Shown one piece after another: positions 47,615-58,351 of a stretch of DNA of 64,000 nt. The position numbers were made by a program, and so were the translations under genes. Position 1 is the stretch's first letter, and each line of letters starts with the position of its first letter. The notes under the pieces were generated by a model, which was not told the DNA's origin, did not search any database, and saw nothing but the letters and a program-made list of their open reading frames with translations. The stretch lies in contig CM045770.1 in the NCBI GenBank assembly GCA_025200525.1, positions 82,205,347-82,269,346 on the forward strand, in the 5' to 3' direction. The stretch is from Camellia lanceoleosa (taxonomy: Eukaryota; Streptophyta; Magnoliopsida; Ericales; Theaceae).

Positions 47615-48799
47615 GAGATTAATGTCTTGCTCTCTTTTCTTACCCTTCTATTCTATTCTATTTTTCCTTATTCTTGCTATACTTTATTTGCGTCTAGGAG
47701 ACTTTAAATCCTCTAAAGGTGTAATTCCTTTGGTGTTAGTCGTGCCCGAACGGCATCTGACGGTCTGGTATAGCCACCTAACTGTGTTTGTAGTGAGTTC
47801 CTAGAAAACCAACTTAGACGGTGGAAATTAGTGTTCAAATGGCAAAGCCTAGAACGCAAAGGTTTGGAATTTCCGAGACTAGAGCCTGGTTTAAATACCA
47901 GGAGTGTAGAGATTGCTTCAAAACCACCCCGGCTTGAACTCTGTATAGAAGCCCCATAGGTCGAGATTAGCTTTATGTGCCTCGATTCTGGATACTGAAT
48001 CAACCTAGTCTGTCACCCTGTTGGAGAATATGGAAAGTTACACACACTGTTAGGAAGAAAAGTAGTACCCATGGTTTTCGCGTGAAGATTAGCATGGTTT
48101 AGCATGTTTTGGGTTGTTTTGGGTTTTAATTTCTTTTCTTTAACCTCTTAAAAAAAAACATATATATATATATATATATATTTATAATAATTACAAAAAA
48201 TGATGATGTACTTGGTTAAATAATAAAAATATTTATAAAAAAAAAAGAGGGGTGATAGCCCGCACGTGCAGCCCACTTGGGCGCACGAGCAGAACCTCCA
48301 AACAGACCACATGAGCAGATGGTCTGGGCGCACGAGCGGCCCAAGCCCAATTGGCTACTGTTTGCACGCCGCAGGAGCGGCCCAAATTCGCAGTATGAGC
48401 GGCCCAAAAAAAAAAAAAAAGACCACACGAGTGGATGGGCTGGGCGAACGAGCAGCCCAAGCCCAATTGGCTACTGCACAAACGTTGCAGGAACGGCCCA
48501 ATTCCACCGCACAAGCGGCCAATAAATAAGCGCTCGTGTGGCCCAAATGGGCGCACGAGCGGTCCAGCCCAAAATAATAATAATAATAATGGAACCTGCA
48601 GATTTATTTTATTTATTTTAACTTTTATTATTATTTTATCTGATTTCATTTTATTTTTATTTCTATTTCTTCTTCTTCTTCTTCTTAAGAAAAAAGAAAA
48701 AGAAAATCTGCAGTTTGTTTATTTATTTATGTTTATTTATCTATTTTATATTTCATAAAAAATAAATAAATAAATAAATAAAAAATAAAAACTTTAACC
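47615..48799 (+). other. Noncoding spacer of H with microsatellites and a GC-motif cluster
   Basis: 47615-48130 has no clear motif. Then come a TA run (about 48163-48182), a cluster of GCACGAGCGGCCCAA words (48255-48575), AAT and TTC microsatellites near 48577 and 48667, and an AAAT array near 48760. The small frames on both strands here come from the repeats. Confidence 0.6.
48255..48575. repeat. Cluster of GAGCGGCCCA motifs in H
   Basis: Eight or more variants of GCGCACGAGCGGCCCAA, including ACGAGTGGATGGGCTGGGCG and GCCCAAGCCCAATTGGCTAC repeated twice. The H LTRs carry the same vocabulary (GCACGTGCGGCCCACCACCA, TTGAGCGGCCCACC near 53220), so this interior block looks derived from LTR-like sequence. 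Confidence 0.75.
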
Positions 48800-48890
48800 A
48801 AACCCTAACAACCTTTTTGACCATCACTTTCCCAACTCGCTCTCTCTCTGCCTCTCATCATCATCTTTTTCTTTTTCTTCTTCTTCTTCT

Positions 48891-48930
<40 letters not shown>

Positions 48931-49733
48931 TCCACCCACATCACCATCACCTCCTCCCTCTTTCTTCCTCCTTCCTCACCACCATCTCACCGCTGGCGCC
49001 TTATTTCCTCTCCGTCCATCGAATCTCCAGCGACCACCATTTTTTCCGGCGAATCACCATTCTTTCCCACTCTTTCTCCACTTTTTCAAGGTAAACTTTC
49101 CTTTTTGTTTAGATTTTTGGGTGTAGGAGTAGATAAGTAGACTTTTGTTTTTATTTTTGTTCAAATCATGATCTATGTTTCTTTCAAAAAAAAAAAAACC
49201 CAGGGTAGGAGGACGACTACTGCATGTGCGGTCCAAGCAAAAAAAAAAAAAAAAAACTCAGACAAAAAGGTACTAATAATAATAATGATTTAGTTTATTT
49301 TTATGTAGTTGGTTAGTTTAATTGGTTAGTGGATTGGATTGTTTTTATTTTTGTTTAATTGTTGAGTTAGTGATTTAGTTTTATTTTTCCTTAGTGATTT
49401 AATTGTTAGTTTCATTGTTTAGTTTTTATTTTTATTTTATTTTATTTTCTTCTACTAACTTAGATTATTTTATTTTATTTTCTTATTTATTTATTCATTG
49501 TAGTTCGTATGTGTGTTTGTCAACTTGTCTCACGTTAATTTAGTGTAAGTTAATTTTTGTAGTATATAGATATTTATAAAATAAAAAAATAAAAACAAAT
49601 TGATGTAAAAGAAATCCGGGAATGTGATGGCAATGAGGATTCGCATGATTTGTGCATGCATACACTGTTTGATGCGGTCTAATATAATGGTTCCACGTTT
49701 TTGGTTGTGTTGGTTGTCTTATTTTGTGTAGGA
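48800..49733 (+). promoter_or_regulatory. Candidate leader and intron for the env-position gene of H
   Basis: 48800-49090 has ACCAAACCCTAACAACC then a pyrimidine-rich stretch with a long CT run (48893-48926), typical of plant 5' untranslated regions. TTCAAGGTAAAC at about 49085-49096 is a good splice donor; TTATTTTGTGTAGGAATGG at 49719-49737 gives an acceptor two bases before the ATG at 49734. The part between is T-rich as in introns. Inferred, not proven; a promoter upstream is presumed. Confidence 0.5.
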
Positions 49734-50934
49734 ATGGCTACAACGTCTCGCCGAGCTCCTAAACGGCCTCGTAATGCCAACATTGCTGCTAGAGATGTAC
49801 CGACTGACACCTGGGCCAACGAATCAATTGCCTATGACACATCCTTTGATGTGGACTTCTTCTGGCGCCATCAACCCACTGCATGGAGTATCCGACAACT
49901 TGAAGACCGGGGCCTCCTAGGCATCTGCACTGTCATTGAACCGGCGTATCCTTGCATTATGCGAGTCTTCTATCAAAATATGTACATCGGTGACGAGGCC
50001 CCAGGAGCTCTTTTGTCCATTGTTGATGGGGTGGAGTTAGTGGTCAACCAAGCTTCTATTGCCGAGGTTCTCCACTGTTCCATAGACACTATCAATGCAG
50101 AACAGTTTCGGTATCACTCGAGAACTTACCGTCCCAGAATTGGTGACCGAATTTTATGAGGGGTGGTAGGATGATGACAACAGGACTAGTATCTGGCAGG
50201 CTAACTTACCGCGCCGCCTCCTCTTCCTTGATGTGGTTCTTAAAAAGAATGTCATCCCTCTATGCCACAAGAAAGAGCAGCAAGGGGACTTCCTCCATGC
50301 CTTACACCAGTTTGACTTCAGCTTTTGGGTCGACATTCCTAGTTTAATCTTCAACCAGATAAACGGTATCTTTAATGAAGTCAAGTTGCGAAACACCTGA
50401 GGCGGTTCTACATGGGCCTTCCCTTTCACAAACCTCATCACTGCGCTCATAAAAAGCCAAGGGACATACCCACTCAAACCCAATGAGGTTCAGTTTTCGC
50501 CGTCCACACTTTATGGAAAAACCCACTAGCGCCAAACCACTACTCACCTACCACCTCCATTACTCCTCCCCAATGCCCCGATAAATCCTAATGATGCCCC
50601 GGTCGAGCCTGCACCAGTACCAGCGCCAACACCATTCCGTATGACGAGGGCGCAATATCAGACTCTTCTGGATAATCAAGCCGCTATTCAACAATTAGTG
50701 GTTGATCTCCGGACTGACTATCAGGCTTATCGAGATTGCTCACAGACGGCATTTGATGGGTATCAGCAGTCAATTGCATCTCTGCAAACTGACTTCTACG
50801 CATACCGGGACTCGAACGAGTAGCGGTTTGATCAGCTTAGCGCTAGGGTTCATGATGAGGCGTTCGAGACTCGGACACTGATGCATGCCCTATTTGAGCA
50901 GCATTTCCCACCACCGCCAGATCTACATCAGTGA
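49734..50934 (+). pseudogene. Athila H env-position ORF, plant-transposon-protein type
   Basis: Starts MATTSRRAPKRPRNA; includes FDVDFFWRHQPTAWSIRQLE, AYPCIMRVFYQNMYIGDEAP and the SIAEVLHCSIDT stretch. A frameshift near 50155 is followed in another frame by NRTSIWQANLPRRLLFLDVV, DFLHALHQFDFSFWVDI and TWAFPFTNLITALIKSQG, then a proline/alanine linker and a possible coiled coil (RAQYQTLLDNQAAIQQLVVD, YQQSIASLQTDFYAY). Stops lie at 50398, 50527 and 50821; the natural end is TGA 50932-50934. Position after integrase is that of the Athila env-like gene. Its function is unknown in the family; no membrane segment is seen here. Confidence 0.75.
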
Positions 50935-51529
50935 TATCTGTATATTTTCTTTGTTTTATTTCTTTATTTATTTATTTTTGTTTTATTTTATTTTTCTTTT
51001 CCTTTTATATTGTACCGTTTAAAAAAAAATGTGTGTGTTTGGGTGTCCTCGTCTCGCTAGATGTGCGGCTGTGCTGTCTGGTAAGATCCTTTCTCTCATT
51101 TTACTATCTCATGAATAATTGCTTACATTGAGGACAATGTTGTATTCCAGTTGGGGGGTGAGCTATTTATAATAACCATTCATGTTTGTACTTTTTGCAC
51201 TTGATTGCACCACTTCACTTAATGTTCACTTTGTGCCAGTATGGTAATGATATGAGCATATGTTAATTGGGGAACATAGTGGGCTTGTATGAAAAGGGTT
51301 TATTGAGTAAATACTCACATGTGATGTTTGCACTAGGATAGTTATTTGTGTTTGTGGTATTAGTACACTTGTCATGAGTATGTCTTAATTTACATGAACA
51401 CACTATCATAGCGGTGACCTTTTTATTATAATCCCTAGTATACATCATTGATAATGGCTAGGGCTGCAGAAAAGAATAAATGAGTAGCCAAGATTCTTTA
51501 TAATAAAAAAAAAAAACGCACACTTGACT

Positions 51530-51866
51530 TGTTTGGGTTCGTAACCTTTTTAACTTGAGTTATTAAGCCCGTAGGGGTGTCTTCACACCTAGTGCCCTAA
51601 AACCGTCTAGTTTGGGAGTCATTAGCCCAATGCTTGCTATATGGGTTAATTAGAAAGCTTAAGGGACTTAGACATTGCACAGTTAAGGAAAAATAAGGAG
51701 AATGATTTGTTCAGATTCATAACCTTTTTAACTCGAGTTATTAAGTCTGTAAGGGTGTCTTCACACCTAGTGCCCTAAAACAGTCTGGTTTGGGAGTCAT
51801 TGGCCCAATGCTCGTTACATGGGTTGATTAGAAAGCTTAATGGATCAGGACATTGCACAGTCTCTT
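51530..51866. repeat. Tandem duplication, unit about 170 bp
   Basis: Both units contain TAACCTTTTTAACT, GGGTGTCTTCACACCTAGTG, TTTGGGAGTCATT and ATTAGAAAGCTTAA, with about 10 percent differences by eye. Confidence 0.85.
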
Positions 51867-51910
51867 TAAAAAAAAAATTTTTGAGAATCTTGGTCAGCTT
51901 GATTTAGTTT

Positions 51911-52887
51911 TTTTCTGTATATGTTGGTTGTTATTATGAGTTACACTCGGCTATTATAGTGAACAATTAACTAATATGGAGATTGCACTTTACACTAAGG
52001 GCATGTTTGATTGGGTAGATTAGAGCATGGGATTGGGATTATTAATCCGTGTGCCCAATTATCCTATGTTTGTTTTAACATTTTGGTTTAGGATTATTAA
52101 TCCAATGGATAATTAATCCAACAAATTTGTAGGATTATTAGTAATGGGGTAGGGGTGGGATTATTAATCCAATGGCTATTAATCCCATTGAATAGTCAAT
52201 ACTACACTAATTTAATAAGATTATTAATATTTCACTATTAGTCTTGTGAATCAAACATGACCCAAGGGTACTGATGATGTGTCTACTAGCATACACAAGT
52301 ACAAGGGATTTTACTTTTGTATTAACTAAATTGTGGTTTTGACTCAATAGATTCCTTCATTCTTGTCCACTGTGCCTTCAATAACTCATCATGTCTTAAT
52401 ATCACACTGTAGTGGCACATAAGTTGATTATTAGGTAGAGTAGTATGATTAATTGTTGTTGAGCGGATATGAATATGTTGATGTTTGTGGGTATCATTTC
52501 TGAAAACCTTCACGAGACTTTACTCGTCCACTTTTCTGTATATGTTGGTTGTTATTATGAGTTACACTGAGCTATTATAGTGAACAATTAACTAATATGG
52601 AGATTGCACTTTACACTGAGGGTACTGATAATGTGTCTACTAGCATGCACAAGTACAGGAGATTTTACTTTTATATTAACTGAATTGTGGTTTTGACTCA
52701 ATAGATTCCTTCATTCTTGTCCACTGTGCCTTTAATAACTCATCATGTCTTAATATCACACTGTAGTGGCATATAAGTTGATTATTAGGTGGAGTAGTAT
52801 GATTAATTGTTGTTGAACGGATATGAATATGTTGATGTTTGTGGGTATCATTTCTGAAAACCCTCACGAGATTTTACTCGTCCACTG
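51911..52887. repeat. Tandem duplication, unit about 355 bp, first unit split by MITE L
   Basis: Units 51911-52530 and 52532-52887 both run from TTTTCTGTATATGTTGGTTG to TTTTACTCGTCCACT. Without L the first is about 353 bases. Only the first has the insertion. Confidence 0.9.
52000..52263. mobile_element. Element L: 264 bp MITE
   Basis: Ends GGCATGTTTGATTGG and AATCAAACATGACCC, flanked by AAG at 51997-51999 and 52264-52266. The uninserted state is visible in the second tandem unit (TTTACACTGAGGGTACTG). Interior is rich in GGATTATTAATCC, itself palindromic. Probably a PIF/Harbinger-type MITE by 3 bp duplication and terminal words. Confidence 0.8.
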
Positions 52888-53012
52888 GGGGTAACCTTGT
52901 AGTTTAAAGGCTTGTTGCATATGCTAAATGCAATCTTGATCCCTACGAAAGTAGCTTAGAGTTATTTTACTTTTCTTATTTCTTTTGTTTTGCTTAAGGA
53001 CTAGCAAAATAT

Positions 53013-53025
53013 AAGTTGGGGGATG
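53013..53025 (+). other. Polypurine tract of H
   Basis: AAGTTGGGGGATG directly before the right LTR, the common Athila form. Confidence 0.8.
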
Positions 53026-54128
53026 TGATGTAGGCCGAAAAGTACCACATTGAGACCACTGAAATTACATTTTTAGTCTTTCAATATTGTTTATTTAGTA
53101 GAGATAATGTGTTTTGTGCATTTGTACAGATTTGGCAAATAACACGCAAATTCAATCAAAAAGTGCGCGAAAACAGATTCTCCGAGCGAGAAGCGAAAAA
53201 TCTGAGCCAACCAAACCACCGCACGTGCGGCCCACCACCACTTGAGCGGCCCACCAAGGGACGCGTGCGTGAAATTTTCAGTCTGTTTTGCTGAGAATAA
53301 AAGGAAGAAAAAGAGTCTAACTTAGGGTTCGAATTTTATTTGACCAAAAGAGGAGGCTAGGGTTATAGAAAGGGTGATTTTCCTCAAGCTTGCTATTCCA
53401 TGGACGGTGCTTCTCCCTCTACCTCTTCCCACTCCTCCATGAGTGGCTAAGCTCATCTTTTCTAGGGTTTTGATGAAACCCTAGCCGTGTAATAGGATTT
53501 TTCATAAGCTTTAATTGTGAATTAGTTTGAATCAATGTATGAATGATTTAGAAGTTTTTAATAATTGTTTCTTTCATCTCTTCAAGTATTTTATTCTCTG
53601 TGATTGTTTAATACTTTCCATACATTAGTTTTCTTTGTATTTGTATTCAAAGTATGAGACGAGTCATACTACAAGAGACGGGTTGTATTACTACCATAGT
53701 TTAGAGCAAACAACTCGTACTACTCGGGATGATTCGTGCTTGTACGTTGAATACAACAACTCTCTTGATCAATATTTCAAACTTGTAATTATGAAATATT
53801 GGGTAGTTCAAACCGAATTGCAATTGTTGGCCAATGTTAAGTCTTATTCATGTGGTTAGTGGTGAATTCTTTGCCCTAGGATTTTTTTCAAAAATTAATA
53901 CCTCAAACCCTAATTTTAATTGTCAATTTAATTCTTCAATTTCTTTTAATTCTTGTTTAGTCATAAAATCAATCTTATCTTTTTAATCAAAATTAATTTA
54001 AGAATTTAGCGATTGAATTTGTTTAATTTCATATTTGTCCCTGTGGATCAATATCTGGACTTGCCATTATTTTAAAAGAATTTGGTATAATTTAATATTT
54101 TATATTTGGTGTGTGTAACGACCCATCA
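53026..54128 (+). mobile_element. 3' LTR of Athila element H
   Basis: 1103 bases, matching 34775-35898 with scattered substitutions, many of them C/T or G/A. Ends ACGACCCATCA and is followed by AAATTTTG, the same eight bases that follow the 5' LTR. Confidence 0.92.
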
Positions 54129-54334
54129 AATTTTGTCCTGACCCCTTGTTGCGAAATATTATGGTAAAACTCAATATATCTTTGCATAGCTCTATATTCA
54201 TTTATTTTTCTTATTATAGTATATTAGGTAACACTTGTTAATATTGAGAATGGAAGAAAAAATATTTTGAAAAAGTGTGAAAAGATCATAAAGTATTTTA
54301 AAATTTTAAAAAAATATACTAAAGTCGGTAATAA

Positions 54335-54585
54335 GCCTCCGTTTGAGAAGTGGGTTGACTTTTTGGTTTTTTAACTTTTTTGGCTATATGAGCCTGGACT
54401 CAAAAGCTTGGTTTGGGAAGGGCTTTTTGACTTTTTAGCTTTTCTGACTTTTTTTGTGAGAGAAGAGTGTAATGATTATGGGTTGGATGTGATGTTTTGT
54501 CTGTTGTGATTCAAAGAGCCTATTTTGTCTTTTGTGGCTCAAAGAGCCAAAAAAGCCCCAAAGAGCCCTTGCCAAACGACACCAA
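54335..54585. mobile_element. Element O: possible MITE, about 250 bp
   Basis: The left end GCCTCCGTTTGAGAAG is loosely mirrored by the right end CTTGCCAAACGACACC (reverse complement GGTGTCGTTTGGCAAG), and both continue inward with TTTTTGG. Interior repeats CTTTTTGACTTTTTAGC and CAAAGAGCC. No clear duplication, so tentative. Confidence 0.45.
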
Positions 54586-54658
54586 AATCTATACATTTTT
54601 TATTATTTAATTGTTGCCTATTATGATGGTAGAAAGCTTTCAGTGGGAGACATTATGA

Positions 54659-55544
54659 GGATGCTTGTTTTGAAAGATAGCACCATGGGATTGGACTATT
54701 AGTTCGGATGGATTAATAGTCTGTTGTTTGGTATGAATTTTTGGTATCCTTCCGGACTATTAGTCCCATATTTGTGGGATTATGCTATCCCATGGGAGGG
54801 TGGGGGGTGGGATAGAAATCATGAAATAACTCATCTCATAGGATTAGCTATTAAAATTACATTTTTGCCCTCTGGTATTTAATTATGTATTATATTTAGT
54901 AAAATTCAATAAAATTTAAATGTTTCAATTTAAAAATAAAATTATTTTATTTAATTTTTATTTTTATTTTTGTTTTTGTTTTATTTATTTAATTTTTTTA
55001 AATAATTTTTTTATAGATATTTTATTGATTTTTTATTTTAAAATTTTGTTTATATTTTATTTAATTTTATTATTTAAATTTTAATAGATTTTTATTTTAT
55101 TTCATTATTTAATTATTATTATTTAAAATAAATTTATTTAAAATTTTAATTTAAAAAATAACATATATTTTTATTGATATTTAATTTATTTAATTTTTCA
55201 AAAATAAATTTATTTAATTGTGCAAAAAATAAAATAAAAATAAATTTTTATTTAATCTAGCTAAAAATAATTAAAATATTAAAGCTATGTTTAATATTGC
55301 TATTACTTAGTAAATAATTAAAAAGGATAAAATAGTTATTTGAGCATTTATCCTTCTTCATAATATCCCAAACAAACATTGAATAACTAAAAATAGTTCA
55401 ATCTAGACATCTAATCTCATGACTAAACAAACATAGAATACAAATCTAGTCCAACCAAATAGTCCGAGGACAATGTATCTCAGGACTAATAGTTTGATGG
55501 ATTACAATCCCCCCTTATCCAGTCTGTCCAAACAAACACACCCT
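54659..55544. mobile_element. Element K: MITE related to J, opposite orientation
   Basis: The right part reads as the reverse complement of the left part of J: its end, reversed, is GGGTGTGTTTGTTTGGACAG then ACTGGATAAGGGGGGATT. Interior words such as CTAGCTAAAAATAATTAAAA and TTACTTAGTAAATAATTAAA also match J reversed. The left end is more diverged (GGATGCTTGTTTTG) and no duplication is seen. Confidence 0.75.
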
Positions 55545-55654
55545 ACGAGTAATACGAGGTGACATGGAGGAGGCTAGAGCAGGCGAAAGAAGACTGGGAT
55601 GAATTGGAAGAGGATTTGGGGTAGAGTGGAGTAAAGTAGGCATTGTGCGAGACT

Positions 55655-56253
55655 AAGGGTACAAATGAGTCGAATCGAGTCGAACCGAGTTTTAGTATCT
55701 TTTGACTTATTTATTTAGATTTTAACGAATTCGAGTTCGAACACGAACTCAATAAAAATTTAACGAACCGAGCTCAAGCCAAATTGATTTAGGCTTAACT
55801 CGAGTTCGAACATGTTCACGAACTTTAACGAGTTAAAAAATTTATAAACTCATATTTACATGTGAGACTAAAATTATAATTAAAATTTTGATTATAAAAT
55901 TATATATTCTTAAAAAAAGTTAATATTTTGCCAAAATAATACCACTATTATATATAAATGTACTATTTATAGTTAAATATTATTTACATTTATATTTTTT
56001 AAATATATAAATAACATATTTATTTTATTTTTTATAGATATTTTTATATTATTTAATATATAAATAATAAATATTAAACGAGCCAGTTTACAAGCCGAAT
56101 TTTAGAATGTTTAGACTTATTTATTAAAAATTTAACAAGCTTAAACTCGAGGTCGAACGCAAAAAAAAAAATTTAACGAACTACATTCAAACAAACACTT
56201 ATCAAACTGAGCTCAAAACTATTCACGAACGATTATATTCATTTGTAGTCCCA
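55655..56253. mobile_element. Element M: inverted-repeat element with 9 bp duplication, possibly Mutator-like
   Basis: Flanked by TGCGAGACT (55646-55654) and TGTGAGACT (56254-56262), 8 of 9 identical. The left end AAGGGTACAAATGAGTCG and the reversed right end TGGGACTACAAATGAATAT share TACAAATGA. Interior has GAGTTCGAACACGAACTC and AACGAACCGAGCTC-type self-complementary words. A 9 bp duplication is typical of Mutator-like elements; the interior is noncoding. Confidence 0.55.
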
Positions 56254-56926
56254 TGTGAGACTGGGGAAAGAAGCATATATTTGATTCCTTAACTAAAGTG
56301 AGAATTATCTCATTTATATCTATTATTCAAAAAAAAAAAAAAAAGTCATCTATATCTATACCATCTATTTATACATACTATTATATAAAATGAACATGTT
56401 TGTTAATATTTTGAAGCCTTTCACTCTATTTATGTTAAAGTGTCAATTTTTCTGTTTGTTTGTTTTTTTTTTTTTTTCTGTTTGAACAAACAAAAAAATA
56501 ATTAGATAGAGAAGAAAGTGAGATTTGAATATAATAAAGCACAGTCTTACTATTTACGTAGTACACAACACACAATAAATATTTTGTTTTATTTGTATTT
56601 ATTTAAACCATACACTCATCGAATTGCTAATATCTTAAAAGAGTGAAGCATAATAGCTCCGTTTGGTAGAGTTGTAGAAAAGTAATTATAGATTATAACT
56701 TAACAGATTATGACTTATAGCTGTGAACATAAGCTGTGAACCTGTTTGGTGCAGTTATGTGATTATGGATTTAAGCAGCAGAGTAGTGTTTAGTTAATAA
56801 GCTGTAAAATAACTTTTTACTGTGTAATTGTCCATTTTGCCCTTATATGATATAAAAATGATTATTTTGTCATTTTTTCAGTTTTAATTTTTAAAAAATT
56901 ATTTCATTAATAAAAGTTAATATAAT

Positions 56927-57205
56927 TAGCATCAATTAATACTAAAATTAATAATAGTATCAATTAGTATAAATTTTTTCATTTTTTCATTACAAATTAA
57001 TCAGTGTCAATTAATGGCTTAATTACCATCAATTAATACAAAAATTAATAATAGTATCAATTAGTTTAATTTTTTTCATTTTTTCATTATGAATGAATTA
57101 GGTGTCAATTAATGGCTTAATTACCATCAATTAATACTAAAATTAATAATAATATCAATTAGTATAATTTTTTTCATTACAAATGAATTAGGTGTCAATA
57201 CTAAT
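56927..57205. repeat. 97 bp tandem repeat, nearly three units
   Basis: Units start at about 56927, 57024 and 57121 with AATTACCATCAATTAATAC and contain AATTAATAATAGTATCAATT and ATTAGGTGTCAATTAATGG. The third unit is shortened. Confidence 0.85.
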
Positions 57206-57639
57206 TACTATAAAAATACTGAAATTAGTGTCATTATAGTGTCATTTATTTTGTCAATTACATTTTTTCATTTAATAGAAGTTATTTCATTTTTTTATTA
57301 TTTTGTTTTGTTTTCATTAATATCAATTAGAACAATTGTTTTTTTTATATATTATTATTATTACAATACCAAAGAAAATACCAAAAAAGTTATTTAATTG
57401 AAATAAATTTATATTGATATTAACTGAAATAAAATTATTATTTATTTAAATTGTGCAATTTATTTAATTTTATTTAATTGTGCAATTTATTTAAATTGTG
57501 CAATTTAATCATTATTATTGTTTTTATTATTTAATTTTTATTTTTGTTTTTAATTATTTTTTTATTATTTTGTTTTTAATTATTAATTTTGTTTAATTTA
57601 TTTAATTTTTGTTTTTTTTTTTCTTCTCTTCTTTCTTGA

Positions 57640-58125
57640 AACGCTAGCCACCGCCGCCGGTGGTCTACAACCCTAGCCATCGCCAACTGAACGGCAGCGA
57701 GAGAGAGTGCCACTCGTCACCGTTCACCAGCCTAAACAACGCTGGAGATGGTTTATTGGTTCGTGAGAAATAGAGAGAGAGAAAGACGACGGTGATGCCT
57801 TCAGATCGAGATCGCGATGACGGCGGTGATGCCTTTAGATCGAGATCGCGATGCCTTCAGATCGCGAGATCACGAGGCTGTCGATTTGGCTCCCATAGAC
57901 ACTAGGTTTCCGTCGCCCTTTGCCACCGCGAGCCTCTCTAGGGCAGTGATTGTCACTCATAGATTTGAATCCAAACACACACACACACACACACACACAG
58001 AGCTAGGGTTTCAGAGAGCTATGGTTGGTCGAAAATTGCCTCCCTTTAGCCGGAAATCGCCTCTCAGAGGCGTGCGAGAGACAGAAATGAGTTGTGTTTG
58101 GTTTATATACGTGGCACACTTGTAA
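57640..58125 (+). other. GC-rich gene-like island inside element N
   Basis: Contrasts sharply with its AT-rich surroundings. Contains GAGAGAGAG runs, ACCCTAGCC, three copies of GATCGAGATCGCGATG-like sequence (57780-57865) and a CA microsatellite (about 57976-57999). The frame 57817-58125 (102 codons, MTAVMPLDRDRDAFRSRDHE) spans it but shows no domain and runs through the CA repeat. It may be a captured promoter, leader or first-exon fragment of a host gene; no protein assignment is possible. Confidence 0.4.
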
Positions 58126-58351
58126 TAACTTGAAATGGTGAGAGGCATTTAAGTCATTTTGCCCCTCAAACCCCCAGCTGCACGCTTAAGCTGAATCAAA
58201 AAGCACCTCCAGTGCAACTCAAAGAATAATCACTTTTTTGACTTAATTTAAGCTAAAAGTTGATCACTTGAGCTCTACCAAACACACAAAAATCACTTAA
58301 TTTAAGCTAAAAGCTGAAATAAGCTAGATTTAAGCTCTACCAAACACCCCC

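Larger units (their letters stand above)
50935..53012 (+). other. 3' noncoding part of H
   Basis: Between the env-position gene and the right LTR. No coding frame is credible. It holds two tandem duplications (51530-51866 and 51911-52887) and the MITE L. GTTGGGGGGTGAGC near 51150 resembles an extra purine tract. Confidence 0.7.
34775..54128 (+). mobile_element. Element H: Athila-lineage Ty3/gypsy retrotransposon with several insertions
   Basis: LTRs 34775-35898 and 53026-54128 (TGATGTAGGCC to ACGACCCATCA) flank a 17.1 kb interior. A canonical primer-binding site follows the left LTR and a purine tract precedes the right. Gag, protease, reverse transcriptase, RNase H and integrase follow in Ty3/gypsy order, then an env-position gene, typical of Athila. 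Insertions B, I, J and L account for about 6 kb, leaving roughly 13 kb. The LTRs are similar but clearly diverged. Immediate flanks are GTTAC on the left and AATTT on the right, so no target duplication is visible. Confidence 0.92.
56655..58351. mobile_element. Element N: 1.7 kb inverted-repeat DNA transposon with a gene-like GC-rich island
   Basis: Left end AGCTCCGTTTGGTAGAG and reversed right end GGGGGTGTTTGGTAGAGC share GTTTGGTAGAG; subterminal TTAAGCTAAAAGCTGA-like words occur at the right end. Flanks give a 3 bp duplication AAT (56652-56654 and 58352-58354). Interior: a 97 bp tandem array (56927-57205), then an AT-rich part, then a GC-rich island (57640-58110). No transposase, so non-autonomous. 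Confidence 0.6.

Noticed and set aside
48817..49140. 107-codon frame rich in leucine and serine
   Set aside because: Made by TTC and CT microsatellites; better explained as a pyrimidine-rich leader.
34775..54128. Athila H as an infectious retrovirus-like unit
   Set aside because: Every gene has stops or frameshifts and no envelope features (signal peptide, membrane anchor) are visible in the env-position frame.
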